A stretch of 64,000 nt of DNA from CAVVAE01 sp963746185 (GCA_963746185.1 CAVVAE010000004.1:620001-684000); one strand, 5' to 3'. Shown: positions 50,877-59,346, counted from the stretch's first letter. Translations and numbers: made by a program. The notes: generated by a model from the sequence alone, not told the origin.

Positions 50877-51702
50877 CCGCTACTTGCAGCTCGATGACCG
50901 CGCGCTTGCCCAACGACACGGGTCGATCGCGCTGGTAGGTGTTGATCCGACGTGCTTCGTCGATCTCAGCGGGATCGAGGTCGACCACCACCATTCCCTC
51001 ACCTGACGTCACCCGGTCGACTGCGCGGCCCTGAGGGTCGTAGACCGCAGTGCCACCGTTGAACTCGAGCTCGCCACATCGGCCGATCAGGCCGGCGTAG
51101 ACGACGTAGATTCCGTTGTCGATGGCACGGGCGGCGTAATAGAGGTCGCGACGATGTTCGCTCCCAACGACGTACGCCGACGGACAGACATAGACCAACG
51201 CACCGTCATCCGCTGCAGCCCGCGCATGCTCAGGGAAACAGCCGTCGTAGCAGATGCCAAGGCCGAGGCACCAGTCACCGAGCAGGACCGACGACCCACC
51301 CGAGCCGGGGGTGAAGATCGCCCGCTCCGCGTCCCAGAGGTGCTGTTTGGCGTAGAGGACGCTCACGTCACCAGAGGCCGCAAAACCCATCAGAGCAAGA
51401 GATCGTGCACCATCGTGGCGACGGAGTGATGCCCCCACGATCACCGGAACATCACTCTCACGGGCGGCAGCTGCGAGCGGCTCGATTCGCTCGTCCTCGG
51501 GCGTGACATCACACCGGCCGGGCTGCTCGCGCAAGGTTTTGGGGTCGTAGCCAGGCAAGAACAACTCGGGTAGCACGACGAGTTGCGCTCCCTGCGCCGT
51601 CGCCTTGCCGACCCACTCCGCCGCCACCGCGACGTTGCGTTCGACCTCGCCCGCCACGGACTCGGCCTGTACAGCCGCAACGCGCAACCTGCCCTGCGTC
51701 AC
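50824..51702 (-). CDS. Carbon-nitrogen hydrolase (nitrilase superfamily)
   Basis: A 292-residue hydrolase with the Glu-Lys-Cys triad: LPELFLPGYD (Glu, about 46), YAKQHLWD (Lys, about 116) and GICYDGCFPE (Cys, about 151). A role as amidase or nitrilase is expected; the substrate is unknown. The start is GTG 51702, which overlaps the GuaB3 stop in GTGA; residues coded further upstream lie inside guaB3. It is the last gene of the sigD-guaB-guaB3 operon. Its 3' end overlaps the TadG gene by 53 bp in antisense. Confidence 0.9.
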   Translation of the reverse strand: MTQGRLRVAAVQAESVAGEVERNVAVAAEWVGKATAQGAQLVVLPELFLPGYDPKTLREQPGRCDVTPEDERIEPLAAAARESDVPVIVGASLRRHDGARSLALMGFAASGDVSVLYAKQHLWDAERAIFTPGSGGSSVLLGDWCLGLGICYDGCFPEHARAAADDGALVYVCPSAYVVGSEHRRDLYYAARAIDNGIYVVYAGLIGRCGELEFNGGTAVYDPQGRAVDRVTSGEGMVVVDLDPAEIDEARRINTYQRDRPVSLGKRAVIELQVAATPPSGQGHRRGSPTTR

Positions 51703-52802
51703 GTGACAACCACCTCGACGCGCTGAAACTCCTTTAGCTCGGTGTAGCCGGTCGTGGCCATCGACCGCTTCAGCGCTCCGATCAGGTTCATGGTGCCGTC
51801 GGATACCGGCGAAGGCCCGTGGAGGATCTGGTCGAGCGTGCCGACCGTGCCGATCTCGACGCGTTCGCCTCGAGGCAACGAGGCATGCCGAGCTTCCGCG
51901 CCCCAGTGGAAGCCGCCACCAGGAGCCTCCTGTGCTCGCGCCAGGGGCGAGCCGATCATTACAGCATCCGCCCCGCACGCGATCGCCTTAGCTACGTCGC
52001 CGGACTTCCCGATCGAGCCGTCAGCGATGACGTGCACGTAGCGACCACCGGACTCGTCGAGGTAGTCACGGCGCGCGGCAGCGACGTCGGCCACCGCTGT
52101 TGCCATCGGCACTGAAACCCCGAGCACGATGCGGGTCGTGTGAGCCGCGCCGCCGCCGAAGCCGACGAGCACTCCCGCGGCCCCCGTGCGCATCAGGTGA
52201 AGCGCGGCTTGGTAGGTGGCGCACCCACCCACGATGACGGGTACATCGAGCTCGTAGATGAACTGCTTGAGGTTGAGCGGCTCCGCCTGCCCCGAGACGT
52301 GCTCGGCCGAGACGGTCGTCCCCCGGATCACGAACAGGTCAAGGCCGGCGGCAATCACCGACTGCGCGTGCTCTTTGGTGAGTTGCGGCGACAGAGCGCC
52401 CGCCACGGTGACGCCGGAGTCCCGCATCTGCTTGACGCGGTCGACCATGAGCTCGGGCTTGATCGGCTCGGCGTAGATCTGCTGCAACCGGCGGGTGGCC
52501 TCGTTGCCGCGCATCTCGGCGACCTCCCTCAGCAACGGCTCGGGGTCGTCGTACCTCGTCCAGAGTCCCTCGAGGTCGAGCACGCCGAGGCCACCGGCGC
52601 GCCCGAAGGCAACGGCCGTGGTCGGTGACATCACGGAGTCCATCGGTGCGGCAAGCACGGGGATCTCGAAGCGGTAGGCGTCGATCTGCCAGGCGACGGA
52701 GACCTCTTCAGGGTCACGGGTACGACGGCTGGGCACGATCGCGATGTCGTCGAACGAGTAGGCGCGGCGTCCTCGCTTGGCTCGGCCGATCTCGATGTCC
52801 AT
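51699..52802 (-). CDS. guaB3: GuaB3-type IMP dehydrogenase-related protein
   Basis: A 367-residue paralogue of IMP dehydrogenase. It starts with DIEIGRAKRGRRAYSFDDIAIVPSRR and has the barrel sequences VLAAPMDSVMSP, GGCATYQAALHLMRTGAAGVLVGFGGGA and IADGSIGKSGDVAKAIACGADAVM. The CBS pair and the usual catalytic loop of GuaB are missing or changed: the site GxxCxT reads GGGAAHTT. It belongs to the actinobacterial/cyanobacterial GuaB3 family. A gap of 21 bp separates it from guaB; the nitrilase gene overlaps its end. Role in GMP/AMP balance inferred. Confidence 0.92.
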   Translation of the reverse strand: MDIEIGRAKRGRRAYSFDDIAIVPSRRTRDPEEVSVAWQIDAYRFEIPVLAAPMDSVMSPTTAVAFGRAGGLGVLDLEGLWTRYDDPEPLLREVAEMRGNEATRRLQQIYAEPIKPELMVDRVKQMRDSGVTVAGALSPQLTKEHAQSVIAAGLDLFVIRGTTVSAEHVSGQAEPLNLKQFIYELDVPVIVGGCATYQAALHLMRTGAAGVLVGFGGGAAHTTRIVLGVSVPMATAVADVAAARRDYLDESGGRYVHVIADGSIGKSGDVAKAIACGADAVMIGSPLARAQEAPGGGFHWGAEARHASLPRGERVEIGTVGTLDQILHGPSPVSDGTMNLIGALKRSMATTGYTELKEFQRVEVVVT

Positions 52803-52823
52803 AGGGGCCCTTCTGCGGGGGCG

Positions 52824-54341
52824 TCAGTGCGCCGAGTAGTTGGGGGCTTCGACCGTCATCTGGATGTCGTGCGGGTGGCTCTCCTTGAGGCCCGCCGCAG
52901 TGATGCGGGTGAACTGGCCGCGTTCCTGCAGCTCGGGGATGGTGCGAGCGCCGACGTAGAACATCGACTGGTGCAGGCCGCCGATGAGCTGGTGGGCCAC
53001 CGCGGACAACGGTCCACGGTAAGGCACCTGGCCCTCGATGCCCTCGGGAACGAGCTGGTCGTCGCTCGTCACCTCGGCCTGGAAGTAGCGGTCCTTGGAG
53101 TATGACGGCTTGCCACGCGATGACATCGCGCCGAGCGAGCCCATCCCGCGGTAGCTCTTGAACTGCTTCCCGTTGACGAAGACCAGTTCGCCCGGGCTCT
53201 CCTCGCACCCTGCGAGCAAGGAGCCGAGCATGACGGTGTCCGCCCCGGCGACCAACGCCTTCGCGATGTCTCCGGAGTACTGCAGGCCACCATCGCCGAT
53301 GACCGGGACACCGGCCGGCTTGCAGGCCAGCGCTGCTTCGTAGATCGCCGTGACCTGGGGTGCCCCCACACCGGCCACGATCCGCGTCGTACAGATCGAT
53401 CCCGGACCAACACCGACCTTGACCGCGTCTGCGCCGGCGTCGACGAACGCCTGGGCGCCGGCGCGGGTCGCGACGTTACCGCCGATCACCTGCACATGTT
53501 GGGTAGCCGGGTCCTTCTTGAGCCGCTGCACCATGTCGAGCATTACGCGCACGTGGCCATGGGCTGTGTCGGCGACGAGCACATCGACGCCGGCATCGAC
53601 GAGTGCAGTGGCTCGCTCCCACGCGTCTCCGAAGTAGCCGATGGCCGCGCCCACCATCAACCGGCCCCGAGTGTCCTTGGTGGCGTTGGGATACTGCTCG
53701 GACTTCACGAAGTCCTTGACCGTGATGAGTCCCGAAAGCCGGCCCTGCTCGTCGACGAGCGGCAGCTTCTCGATCTTGTGCTTGGCCAACAGGGCGGCGG
53801 CATCCGGCGAGCTGATCCCCTCAGGTGCCGTGATGAGCGGCATCGAGGTCATCACCTCGCGCACCGTGCGGGTGGCCCACTCACGCATGGGCACGAACCT
53901 CAGGTCGCGGTTGGTGATGATGCCAAGCAGGACGCCGGACTCGTCGACGACCGGCAAACCGGAGACGCGATAGCGCCCGCACAGCTCGTCGAGCCCGTCG
54001 AGTGTCACGTCGGGCCCGACGGTCACGGGGTGGGTGATCATGCCGGATTCGGATCGCTTGACCAGGTCGACCTGGCCGGCCTGGTCGTCGATCGACAGGT
54101 TGCGGTGCAGCACTCCCAGTCCGCCCTGGCGCGCCATCGCGATCGCCATCCGGGCTTCGGTGACGGTGTCCATCGCGCTCGAGACGAGCGGAACTGCAAC
54201 GTCGATCTCGCGGGTCAGTCGGGTGGTCGTGTCGACTTCGCCCGGGATGACGTCAGTCTCTCCCGGCAGCAGCAGGACGTCGTCGAACGTGAGCCCGAGC
54301 GTCGCAAACTTGTCTGGTACGCCGACTGACGTGGTCTCCAT
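52824..54341 (-). CDS. guaB: IMP dehydrogenase
   Basis: Oxidises IMP to XMP with NAD, the committed step of GMP synthesis. The 505-residue protein has the (beta/alpha)8 barrel with two CBS domains inserted (about 115-225), VGVGPGSICTTRIVAG with the catalytic Cys (about 318-333), and the C-terminal flap RYFQAEVTSDDQLVPEG (about 415). Start ATG 54341, five bases after the sigma gene stop. It is the middle gene of the operon sigD-guaB-guaB3-nitrilase. Confidence 0.97.
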   Translation of the reverse strand: METTSVGVPDKFATLGLTFDDVLLLPGETDVIPGEVDTTTRLTREIDVAVPLVSSAMDTVTEARMAIAMARQGGLGVLHRNLSIDDQAGQVDLVKRSESGMITHPVTVGPDVTLDGLDELCGRYRVSGLPVVDESGVLLGIITNRDLRFVPMREWATRTVREVMTSMPLITAPEGISSPDAAALLAKHKIEKLPLVDEQGRLSGLITVKDFVKSEQYPNATKDTRGRLMVGAAIGYFGDAWERATALVDAGVDVLVADTAHGHVRVMLDMVQRLKKDPATQHVQVIGGNVATRAGAQAFVDAGADAVKVGVGPGSICTTRIVAGVGAPQVTAIYEAALACKPAGVPVIGDGGLQYSGDIAKALVAGADTVMLGSLLAGCEESPGELVFVNGKQFKSYRGMGSLGAMSSRGKPSYSKDRYFQAEVTSDDQLVPEGIEGQVPYRGPLSAVAHQLIGGLHQSMFYVGARTIPELQERGQFTRITAAGLKESHPHDIQMTVEAPNYSAH

Positions 54342-54346
54342 GCCGC

Positions 54347-54961
54347 CTATCGTACGGGCGCGAGTCGCTCGGCGTGTTCACGCATCTTGGTCAGCGCCCG
54401 GTGTTGCGCGACACGTACGGCGCCCGCGGTCATGCCGAGAGCTGCACCGGTCTCCTCCGAAGACAAGCCGGCGACGACGCGTTGCAGCATCACTTCGCGG
54501 AGGTTCTCCGGGAGCGCGTTCAGCAACTGCGCAGCGTGCTCCACGTCGCAATGCTGGACCGCCCGGTCCTCGGGGGTGGGAGCATCATCGACTTCGTCGG
54601 GTAGCTCATCGGTCGGGTAGGGGTGGCGCGAGAAAGCCCGCTGAGCGTCAGCCACCTTGCGTGAGGCCACCCCATGGACGAACGCCTCGAACGGTCGGCC
54701 ACGGTCGCGATAGCGCGGCAGCGCGCCGAGCACGGCGATGCAGACGTCCTGCGCGACATCGTCTGCAAGATGTGCGCCCCCGGGATAGCTGCCCAAGCGG
54801 GCAAGGGAGTACCGGTGGGCGATCAGCCAAACCTGCTCAAGGAGGGCTTCGGTCTCAACGCTGCCCCCAGATCGCGCTTCGCGGGCGAGTCCGCTGAGGT
54901 CAAGGGAGGCGGGTGCTTCGGCTGGCGGGGACTGCAGCCCTTCCACCCCCGGGGTGATCAC
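54347..54961 (-). CDS. sigD: ECF sigma factor of the SigD/ShbA type
   Basis: A 204-residue sigma factor. Region 2 includes HLADDVAQDVCIAVLGALPRYRDRG (about 66-90) with AFVHGVASRKVADAQR; region 4 is LPENLREVMLQRVVAGLSSEETGAALGMTAGAVRVAQHRAL (read in parts). Position next to guaB matches mycobacterial sigD and Streptomyces shbA, the latter an activator of the principal sigma gene. The stop overlaps almost to the guaB start (5-bp gap). No anti-sigma gene follows, unlike mycobacteria where rsdA lies next. Confidence 0.85.
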   Translation of the reverse strand: MITPGVEGLQSPPAEAPASLDLSGLAREARSGGSVETEALLEQVWLIAHRYSLARLGSYPGGAHLADDVAQDVCIAVLGALPRYRDRGRPFEAFVHGVASRKVADAQRAFSRHPYPTDELPDEVDDAPTPEDRAVQHCDVEHAAQLLNALPENLREVMLQRVVAGLSSEETGAALGMTAGAVRVAQHRALTKMREHAERLAPVR

Positions 54962-55074
54962 CGGACAAGACTGGCATAAACCCGCCTCATTCCCTACGTC
55001 AGACGGCTAGCACGACGGATTCCGTGGCCGACGCCGCCGTGAGACCTCTGATTTCGTTGTCACGGACAGATCCG

Positions 55075-55236
55075 CGCTGATTGAGCCTGTCGAAATCACC
55101 GTCTCGACAGCTCGAGGGTCTCGACAAGCTCGACCGCCGAAGGGGAACCCACCCGCTGATTGAGCCTGTCGAAATCACCGGGTCTCGACAAGCTCGACCG
55201 CCGAAGGGGCCGGGTCTCGACAAGCTCGACCGCCGA
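55075..55236. repeat. Clustered intergenic repeats, REP-like
   Basis: Two unit types alternate. Unit A (CGCTGATTGAGCCTGTCGAA core) is at 55075-55101 and 55154-55180. Unit B (GGGTCTCGACAAGCTCGACC core) is at 55116-55140, 55180-55204 and 55212-55236. A and B are near-inverted relatives of each other (TGAGCcTGTCGAAA versus TCGACAAGCTCGA) so they can fold into hairpins. Such elements, with core tGAGCTTGTCGAgacc, are common in actinobacterial intergenic DNA. No gene is present in 54962-55306. Confidence 0.8.
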
Positions 55237-55246
55237 GACGTGAGCA

Positions 55247-55278
55247 GAGGCCCGGCAGCGGGTGCGCTGCCGGGCCTC
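55247..55278 (-). terminator. Terminator of groEL
   Basis: A perfect 13-bp stem, GAGGCCCGGCAGC and GCTGCCGGGCCTC, with a 6-nt loop lies 29 bp beyond the groEL stop. It also faces the repeat block. Confidence 0.8.
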
Positions 55279-55306
55279 GTGGTGAGGGCGAAAATGTTGT
55301 CCGATA

Positions 55307-56932
55307 TCAGTGGCTGTGTCCATGGCTGTGGCCATGGCCGTTGCTCTCGGCTTCTTCCTCAGCGGGCTTCTCGACGACCAGAGTCTCGGTCGTGAGCAGC
55401 ATGGCGGCAATCGATGCGGCGTTGGTGAGTGCGGACCTCGTCACCTTCACCGGGTCGAGCACGCCCTGGGCGACCAGATCGCCGTACTCACCGGTGGCAG
55501 CGTTGAAGCCCTTGCCGCCGCCAGCCTCGCGGACCTTGGCCACCACGACGTAACCCTCGTAGCCACCGTTCTCAGCGATCCACCGCAGGGGCTCGTCGAC
55601 AGAACGACGGACGATGCGGACACCGACCTTCTCGTCGCCGGAGAGGCCCATCCCGTCAGCAAGGACCTCGGCCGCATGGACGAGGGCTGAGCCCCCACCA
55701 GCGACGATGCCTTCCTCGATCGCGGCACGCGTGGCCGAGACGGCGTCCTCGATGCGGTGCTTCTTCTCCTTCAGCTCCACCTCGGTGGCCGCGCCGACCT
55801 TGACGACGCAGACGCCACCGGCGAGCTTCGCGAGCCGCTCCTGCAGCTTCTCGCGGTCCCAGTCGGAGTCGGTCGAGTCGATCTCGGCCTTGATCTGGTT
55901 GACGCGCCCCTGCACCTCAGCCGTGTCGCCGGAGCCATCGACGATCGTGGTGTTGTCCTTGGTGATGACGACGCGTCGTGCGGTGCCGAGCACCTCGAGA
56001 CCCACCTGGTCGAGCTTGAGGCCGATGTCAGGCGAGACGACCTGCGCCCCGGTCAGCGTGGCGATGTCCTGGAGCATGGCCTTGCGCCGGTCGCCAAAGG
56101 CCGGAGCCTTGACCGCCGCTGCCGTGAATGTGCCACGGATCTTGTTGACGACCAGAGTCGAGAGCGCCTCACCGTCGATGTCCTCGGCGATGATGAACAG
56201 CGGCTTGCCGGCCTGGATGACCTTCTCCAGGAGCGGCAGCAGGTCGCTGATCGCGGAGATCTTGCCCTGGTTGATCAGGATGTAGGGGTCGTCGAGGACC
56301 GCTTCCATGCGCTCTGCGTCGGTGACGAAGTACGGCGAGATGTAGCCCTTGTCGAACTGCATCCCCTCGGTGAACTCGAGCTCGGTGCCGAGCGTGTTGG
56401 ACTCCTCGACGGTGATGACGCCGTCCTTGCCGACCTTGTCGAACGCTTGGGCGATGAGCTCGCCGATCAGCGCGTCGCGGGCCGAGATCGTCGCCACATG
56501 GGCCATGTCTTCGGTCGAGTCGACGTCGCGAGCGAGCTCGCCGAGCTTGCTGTTCACGGCCTCGACAGCCTTGTCGATGCCACGCTTGAGGTCCATCGGG
56601 TTGGCGCCGGCCGCGACAGCTTTCAGGCCTTCGTGCACCATCGCCTGGGCGATCACGGTGGCGGTGGTCGTACCGTCGCCGGCCACGTCGTTGGTCTTGG
56701 TGGCGACCTCTTTGGCGAGCTGCGCGCCGAGGTTCTCGAACGGGTCGTCGAGCTCGACGTCACGGGCGACGGTGACGCCGTCATTGGTGATGGTCGGTGC
56801 ACCCCACTTCTTGTCGAGAACGACGTAGCGGCCCTTGGGGCCGAGGGTTACCTTGACGGTGTTGGCGAGTGCATCGACACCGCGCTCAAGCGCGCGCCGA
56901 GCATGCTCGTCGAACTCCAGAATCTTGGGCAT
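55307..56932 (-). CDS. groL: 60-kDa chaperonin GroEL with His-rich C-terminus
   Basis: A 541-residue chaperonin forming the folding chamber with GroES. Typical blocks: KVTLGPKGRYVVLDKKWGAPTITNDGV (parts, about 27-53), DVAGDGTTTATVIAQAM (about 85-101), ATP-site residues, and the C-terminal LTTETLVVEKP. Its last residues are EEEAESNGHGHSHGHSH instead of the Gly-Met repeat, as in mycobacterial GroEL1. It follows groES on the same strand (111-bp gap). Heat-shock control by HrcA through CIRCE at 57498 is expected. Confidence 0.97.
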   Translation of the reverse strand: MPKILEFDEHARRALERGVDALANTVKVTLGPKGRYVVLDKKWGAPTITNDGVTVARDVELDDPFENLGAQLAKEVATKTNDVAGDGTTTATVIAQAMVHEGLKAVAAGANPMDLKRGIDKAVEAVNSKLGELARDVDSTEDMAHVATISARDALIGELIAQAFDKVGKDGVITVEESNTLGTELEFTEGMQFDKGYISPYFVTDAERMEAVLDDPYILINQGKISAISDLLPLLEKVIQAGKPLFIIAEDIDGEALSTLVVNKIRGTFTAAAVKAPAFGDRRKAMLQDIATLTGAQVVSPDIGLKLDQVGLEVLGTARRVVITKDNTTIVDGSGDTAEVQGRVNQIKAEIDSTDSDWDREKLQERLAKLAGGVCVVKVGAATEVELKEKKHRIEDAVSATRAAIEEGIVAGGGSALVHAAEVLADGMGLSGDEKVGVRIVRRSVDEPLRWIAENGGYEGYVVVAKVREAGGGKGFNAATGEYGDLVAQGVLDPVKVTRSALTNAASIAAMLLTTETLVVEKPAEEEAESNGHGHSHGHSH

Positions 56933-56988
56933 TGAGGATCCTTTTCAGGTCACTGCATTGGTGGTGCGGAGCTGTAGGAAGATGGTTT

Positions 56989-57021
56989 CGCCCCGGGGCC
57001 CGGTTTCGGACCGCCGGGGCG
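56989..57021. terminator. Hairpin between groES and groEL
   Basis: CGCCCCGG at 56989-56996 pairs with CCGGGGCG at 57014-57021, with a GC-rich loop. It stands in the 111-bp gap and may attenuate or process the transcript so that groES is made in excess. Function inferred from location only. Confidence 0.45.
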
Positions 57022-57043
57022 TACCAAACGTGGTGAGAAGTGA

Positions 57044-57340
57044 CTACTTCTCGATGACGGCGAGGACGTCGCGGGCCGAGAGGATCAGAAGCTCCTCGCC
57101 CGAGTACTTGACCTCGGTTCCGCCGTACTTGCTGTAGATGACCTTGTCACCGACAGAGATGTCGAGCGGGACACGGTTGCCGCTGTCGTCGACGCGCCCC
57201 GGGCCCACTGCCAAGACTTCGCCCTCCTGGGGCTTTTCCTTGGCGGTGTCCGGGATGACCAGGCCGGAGGCCGTGGTCTGCTCGGCTTCGAGCGTGCGGA
57301 CGAGAATGCGGTCTTCGAGCGGCTTGATGCTGACAGACAC
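57044..57340 (-). CDS. groS: 10-kDa co-chaperonin GroES
   Basis: A 98-residue co-chaperonin that caps GroEL. Typical blocks are IKPLEDRILVR (about 4-14), TASGLVIPDTAKEKPQEGEVLAVG (parts) and GDKVIYSKYGGTEV near 65-78. Family length is 95-100 residues, which is why GTG 57340 is chosen: the upstream ATG 57361 would add seven non-conserved residues, and GGTGAGG precedes GTG with suitable spacing. groEL follows. CIRCE lies about 160 bp upstream. Confidence 0.96.
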   Translation of the reverse strand: MSVSIKPLEDRILVRTLEAEQTTASGLVIPDTAKEKPQEGEVLAVGPGRVDDSGNRVPLDISVGDKVIYSKYGGTEVKYSGEELLILSARDVLAVIEK

Positions 57341-57497
57341 GTGCTGGACCTCACCTTTCATGGGAAGAACAGAGAGGCATCGATGTTCGGATGTGGACTT
57401 GCTCTGGTTGCGATCAGCTCACGTCGTCGCGGGTGCCGTGATCTTTTCGCGCTGGCACCCTCAACCCGAGAGTGCCAATACCGAATCTAGGCCGTGA

Positions 57498-57524
57498 TTA
57501 GCACTCGGTCAAGCCGAGTGCCAG
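57498..57524. promoter_or_regulatory. CIRCE operator (HrcA site) upstream of groES-groEL
   Basis: TTAGCACTC, 9 bp, GAGTGCCAG matches the CIRCE consensus TTAGCACTC-N9-GAGTGCTAA except for the last bases of the right arm. It lies about 160 bp before the groES start, consistent with a long heat-shock leader. HrcA repression is expected; hrcA itself is outside the window. Confidence 0.85.
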
Positions 57525-57555
57525 ACGAACGCGTTCGTCTGGCACTCGGCTTGAC
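57508..57555. repeat. 48-bp perfect palindrome overlapping the CIRCE right arm
   Basis: Bases 57508-57531 are the exact reverse complement of 57532-57555, centred on ACGCGT, and contain the CIRCE right arm. The half-site core TTCGTCTGGCACTCGGCTTG occurs again at 57669-57688, and TTCGTCTGG once more at 57631-57639. It may be a terminator for the methyltransferase gene at 57693 on the minus strand, but its full symmetry without loop is unusual. Confidence 0.8.
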
Positions 57556-57692
57556 GGCTAGACGGTGCAGAACCGTCACGGGAGCAAGCGCGCGAGCCAG
57601 CGGAGGAACGACGCTTGAGCGTCCGCGCAGTTCGTCTGGACCCGCGCCTGCGGACCACGTCGAGCAAGTTCGTCTGGCACTCGGCTTGTCGG

Positions 57693-58505
57693 TTAGGCGA
57701 CCTTCGCAAGCACGAGTAGGTATTCATACTCGAAGCCGCCGGAAGCGTCGTGCTCCGCGGTAGCGAACGCGAGTAGGTCGCGGTCGAGTGCCTCGAGCCG
57801 ATCGGGGTCGTCTGCGATCCCGGCGTACGTCGCCACCACCGGCGGGAAATAGCGGCGGTAGTACGCCACCATCTCGGCGGGGCCGCCCTCGAACCTGAGA
57901 CGAACATGCTCGCGACGGCTCTCAAGTCCGGTCACCCGGTCCCCGAACAGCGCCTCGACGTGCTCGGGTACACCCCAGTCGGTGGGGGCAGGACCGGGTG
58001 GGGCCGGCGGCGCGTAGGGCGCGAGCGTACGAAAGAACCGGCCGGCGGCGCCTTCCGGCGTCCAGTTCGCCATCGCTACCGTCCCACCGCCGCGGCATAC
58101 CCTCACCAGCTCATCGGCGGTCGCGCGCTGGTCAGGTGCGAACATCGCACCGATGCACGAGACGACGACATCGAACGTGCCGTCGGCGAACGGAAGATCT
58201 TCTGCGCTCGCACATTCCCAGCGAAGGTCGAGCCCGCGCCGCCCTGCCTCGAGGGCTCCGACCTCAAGCAACTCCTGGGTCGGGTCGGTCGCGACGACGT
58301 CGGCGCCGGTCTCGGCCGCCGGCAAGCTCGCGTTGCCCGTGCCCGCGCCGACGTCGAGCACCAGGTCGCCGGGACCCAAGCCGCTGAAGCGGACGAGGTC
58401 GCGGCCAAGATCCGCGAGCAGGTCGCCGATCCGGCCATAGTCTCCGATCGACCAGAGCGGCCGCTCTTCCGTCGTGACTCGGTCAGTGTCGTGGTGATGT
58501 GTCAT
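57693..58505 (-). CDS. Class I SAM-dependent methyltransferase
   Basis: A 270-residue methyltransferase of the UbiE/Methyltransf_11 type. SAM motifs: LVLDVGAGTGNASLPAA (about 48-64), an acidic end of strand 2 (ATDPTQELL) and motif IV FDVVVSCIGAMFAPD. The start is ATG 58505. The gene is divergent from an HxlR-type regulator (121 bp apart), a common arrangement in which the regulator controls the methyltransferase gene. No substrate is predicted. Confidence 0.85.
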   Translation of the reverse strand: MTHHHDTDRVTTEERPLWSIGDYGRIGDLLADLGRDLVRFSGLGPGDLVLDVGAGTGNASLPAAETGADVVATDPTQELLEVGALEAGRRGLDLRWECASAEDLPFADGTFDVVVSCIGAMFAPDQRATADELVRVCRGGGTVAMANWTPEGAAGRFFRTLAPYAPPAPPGPAPTDWGVPEHVEALFGDRVTGLESRREHVRLRFEGGPAEMVAYYRRYFPPVVATYAGIADDPDRLEALDRDLLAFATAEHDASGGFEYEYLLVLAKVA

Positions 58506-58625
58506 GGCTACCTCCGCCAAGTAGGCTGCCGCGCGCGGCGTGCCTTGAGAAGTACGAAATCTGGACCACACCAGTCAACGAGTCCGTTGGATACTGGGAA
58601 CGAACCCGCTGCCTGGAGGCGAGAC

Positions 58626-59303
58626 ATGTCCAACACCTACGGCCAGTACTGTCCGATCGCACTCGGTGCTGAGATCTTCGCCGAGCGATGGACGCCGATC
58701 ATCGTGCGCAACCTGATGGTCGGCAGCGAGCGGTTCGGCGACATCCTCGCCGGCGCTCCCGGAATGCCTCGGAGCGTCCTGTCCCAGCGATTGCGGCGAC
58801 TCGAGCGGGAGGGAGTGGTCGAGCGCCACCAGGATGGACGCGCCACGACGTACCGGCTCTCACCGTGCGGTCGCGAGCTCGCGCAGGTCTGTACCGCCCT
58901 CGGCACCTGGGGCGCGCGCTGGCGCGAGGTGCTTCCGGAGCACCACGATCCCTACCTCGCACTCTGGTCCCTCGCCCACTTGATCGATCCCGCGACGCTG
59001 CCGAGATCGTCTGTCGTCGTCAGGTTCGAAATCACCGACCGCCGTCCTGGCCGCTACTGGCTCGTCCTTGGGAAGACTGGCAACGAGGTCTGCGTCCAGC
59101 CGCCCGGGTTCGACGAGGACGGCATCGTCGAGACCAACGCGAGCTGGCTGATCCGCTGGCACATGGGGCGCACGACGCTCGCCAAGGCTCAGCGTGCCGA
59201 GGGCATGACGGTCACGGCTCCGCGTTGGCTGCGGAGCGAGCTCGCCCGCTACGGCAGGCTGAGCCCGTTCGCCGAGGTGGAAAGCGCCCGGGTCGCCGGG
59301 TGA
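58626..59303 (+). CDS. HxlR-family transcriptional regulator
   Basis: A 225-residue regulator. The winged-helix domain is at about 5-95: CPIALGAEIFAERWTPIIVRNL, then FGDILAGAPGMPRSVLSQRLRRLEREGVV, the HxlR signature. A C-terminal domain of about 100 residues (YWLVLGKTGNEVCVQPPGF) is an SCP2-like extension seen in a subset of HxlR proteins, possibly for ligand binding. ATG 58626 is used; the open frame further upstream overlaps the methyltransferase gene on the other strand and is not coding. It may regulate the divergent gene. Confidence 0.85.
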   Translation: MSNTYGQYCPIALGAEIFAERWTPIIVRNLMVGSERFGDILAGAPGMPRSVLSQRLRRLEREGVVERHQDGRATTYRLSPCGRELAQVCTALGTWGARWREVLPEHHDPYLALWSLAHLIDPATLPRSSVVVRFEITDRRPGRYWLVLGKTGNEVCVQPPGFDEDGIVETNASWLIRWHMGRTTLAKAQRAEGMTVTAPRWLRSELARYGRLSPFAEVESARVAG

Positions 59304-59346
59304 CCGACGCGCGAGCCGGAGCGGCGCCGTCTGCCACCATGCACAC

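Noticed and set aside
55075..55236. Repeats considered as a CRISPR array
   Set aside because: Spacing is irregular, two different units alternate and no cas gene is nearby.
55757..56935. 392-codon plus-strand frame opposite groEL
   Set aside because: It mirrors the groEL coding sequence; composition is the shadow typical of high-GC genes, and groEL is certain.
57906..58625. Upstream extension of the HxlR frame
   Set aside because: It lies antisense to the methyltransferase gene; HxlR similarity begins at ATG 58626.
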